Shown here: positions 5,519 through 5,627 of the stretch, piece after piece | How positions within the stretch are numbered: position 1 is the stretch's first letter | How the letters are laid out: every line of letters begins with the position of its first letter | Source of the DNA: Polyangiaceae bacterium | GTDB lineage: Bacteria > Myxococcota_A > Polyangia > Polyangiales > Polyangiaceae | Assembly (NCBI GenBank): GCA_025934595.1 | Contig: JAICXU010000263.1 | Location: forward strand, 1 to 5,627 | DNA: 5,627 bases | Direction: 5' to 3' | Notes under the pieces: generated by a model | Seen by the model: only the letters and a program-made list of their open reading frames with translations | Database searches by the model: none | What the model was told of the DNA's origin: nothing | Translations under genes and position numbers: made by a program

Positions 5519-5627
5519 GGCACCTCGGCCATAGCACGATTTTTCACGCGCTCTCAGCCCGTGCGATGGACAAACGGACCACTGGGTCGATTGTGAACCA
5601 CGCGGTTTTTCCCCCTCCGACGTCGGC
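5519..5627. other. Upstream region of the regulator gene; no supported gene
   Basis: This region probably holds the promoter of the regulator-pdxA transcript, but I find no clear -35/-10 pair. GAGG at 5526-5523 (minus strand) is the likely ribosome binding site. Two readings run off the edge and cannot be judged: a plus-strand frame from ATG 5566 (MDKRTTGSIVNHAVF onward, no ribosome binding site), which would be a divergent gene start, and a minus-strand frame entering from the edge and ending at TGA 5546-5544, which would be a gene tail. They are mutually exclusive as typical genes and both have similar third-position GC. Confidence 0.35.

Noticed and set aside
4808..5596. Plus-strand open frame of 262 codons antisense to the regulator.
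   Set aside because: The minus strand carries a complete winged-helix regulator; the plus frame has no family features.
5544..5627. Gene fragments at the right edge (minus-strand frame ending at TGA 5546-5544; plus-strand frame from ATG 5566).
   Set aside because: Both are under 30 codons, show no ribosome binding site or motif, and cannot be distinguished by codon use, so neither is called as a CDS.

Overview
The window is GC-rich, compact bacterial DNA with short gaps, overlapping genes and frequent TTG/GTG starts. Codon choice (TCG, GCG, CGC, ATC, GAC) and the gene set suggest a Myxococcota (delta-proteobacterial) chromosome, perhaps of the Polyangia type. The set includes a secreted DUF882/M15-like protein with a lysine-rich linker, a PdxA with GCP in place of GDP, a membrane fatty acid/sterol hydroxylase and an OmpR-type regulator with a pseudo-receiver. 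The lineage call is an inference from style, not from a marker gene. I saw no rRNA, tRNA, insertion sequence, CRISPR array or phage gene.

Layout. (1) Bases 2-499 (+) are the C-terminal part of a MobA/MocA-like nucleotidyltransferase cut by the window edge. It is followed by a complete di-iron membrane hydroxylase (557-1399, +). (2) A convergent DUF882/M15-like exported zinc protein (1454-2410, -) faces the hydroxylase across a 54-nt gap that holds a GC-rich hairpin. (3) A divergent 87-nt gap leads to a tight + strand cluster: a 137-aa cysteine-rich protein (2498-2911), D-aminoacyl-tRNA deacylase dtd (2913-3368, 1-nt gap) and a small tail-anchored membrane protein (3383-3745, 14-nt gap). (4) On the - strand, an atypical OmpR-family regulator (4730-5518) overlaps the start of pdxA (3672-4754) by 25 nt. 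The end of pdxA in turn overlaps the end of the tail-anchored gene by 74 nt, antisense. (5) Bases 5519-5627 are probably the upstream region of the regulator.

How the genes relate. The two clusters carry housekeeping functions (chirality proofreading by DTD, vitamin B6 synthesis by PdxA), each co-transcribed with an uncharacterised or unusual partner. Three start codons (TTG 557, ATG 2410, TTG 4754) are fixed by the same signal, GGAG exactly 7 nt upstream. The most unusual item is the Cys-rich protein: 19 of its 20 cysteines fall in one three-residue register across about 80 residues, which suggests a narrow solenoid or a repetitive metal-thiolate fold coupled to dtd.
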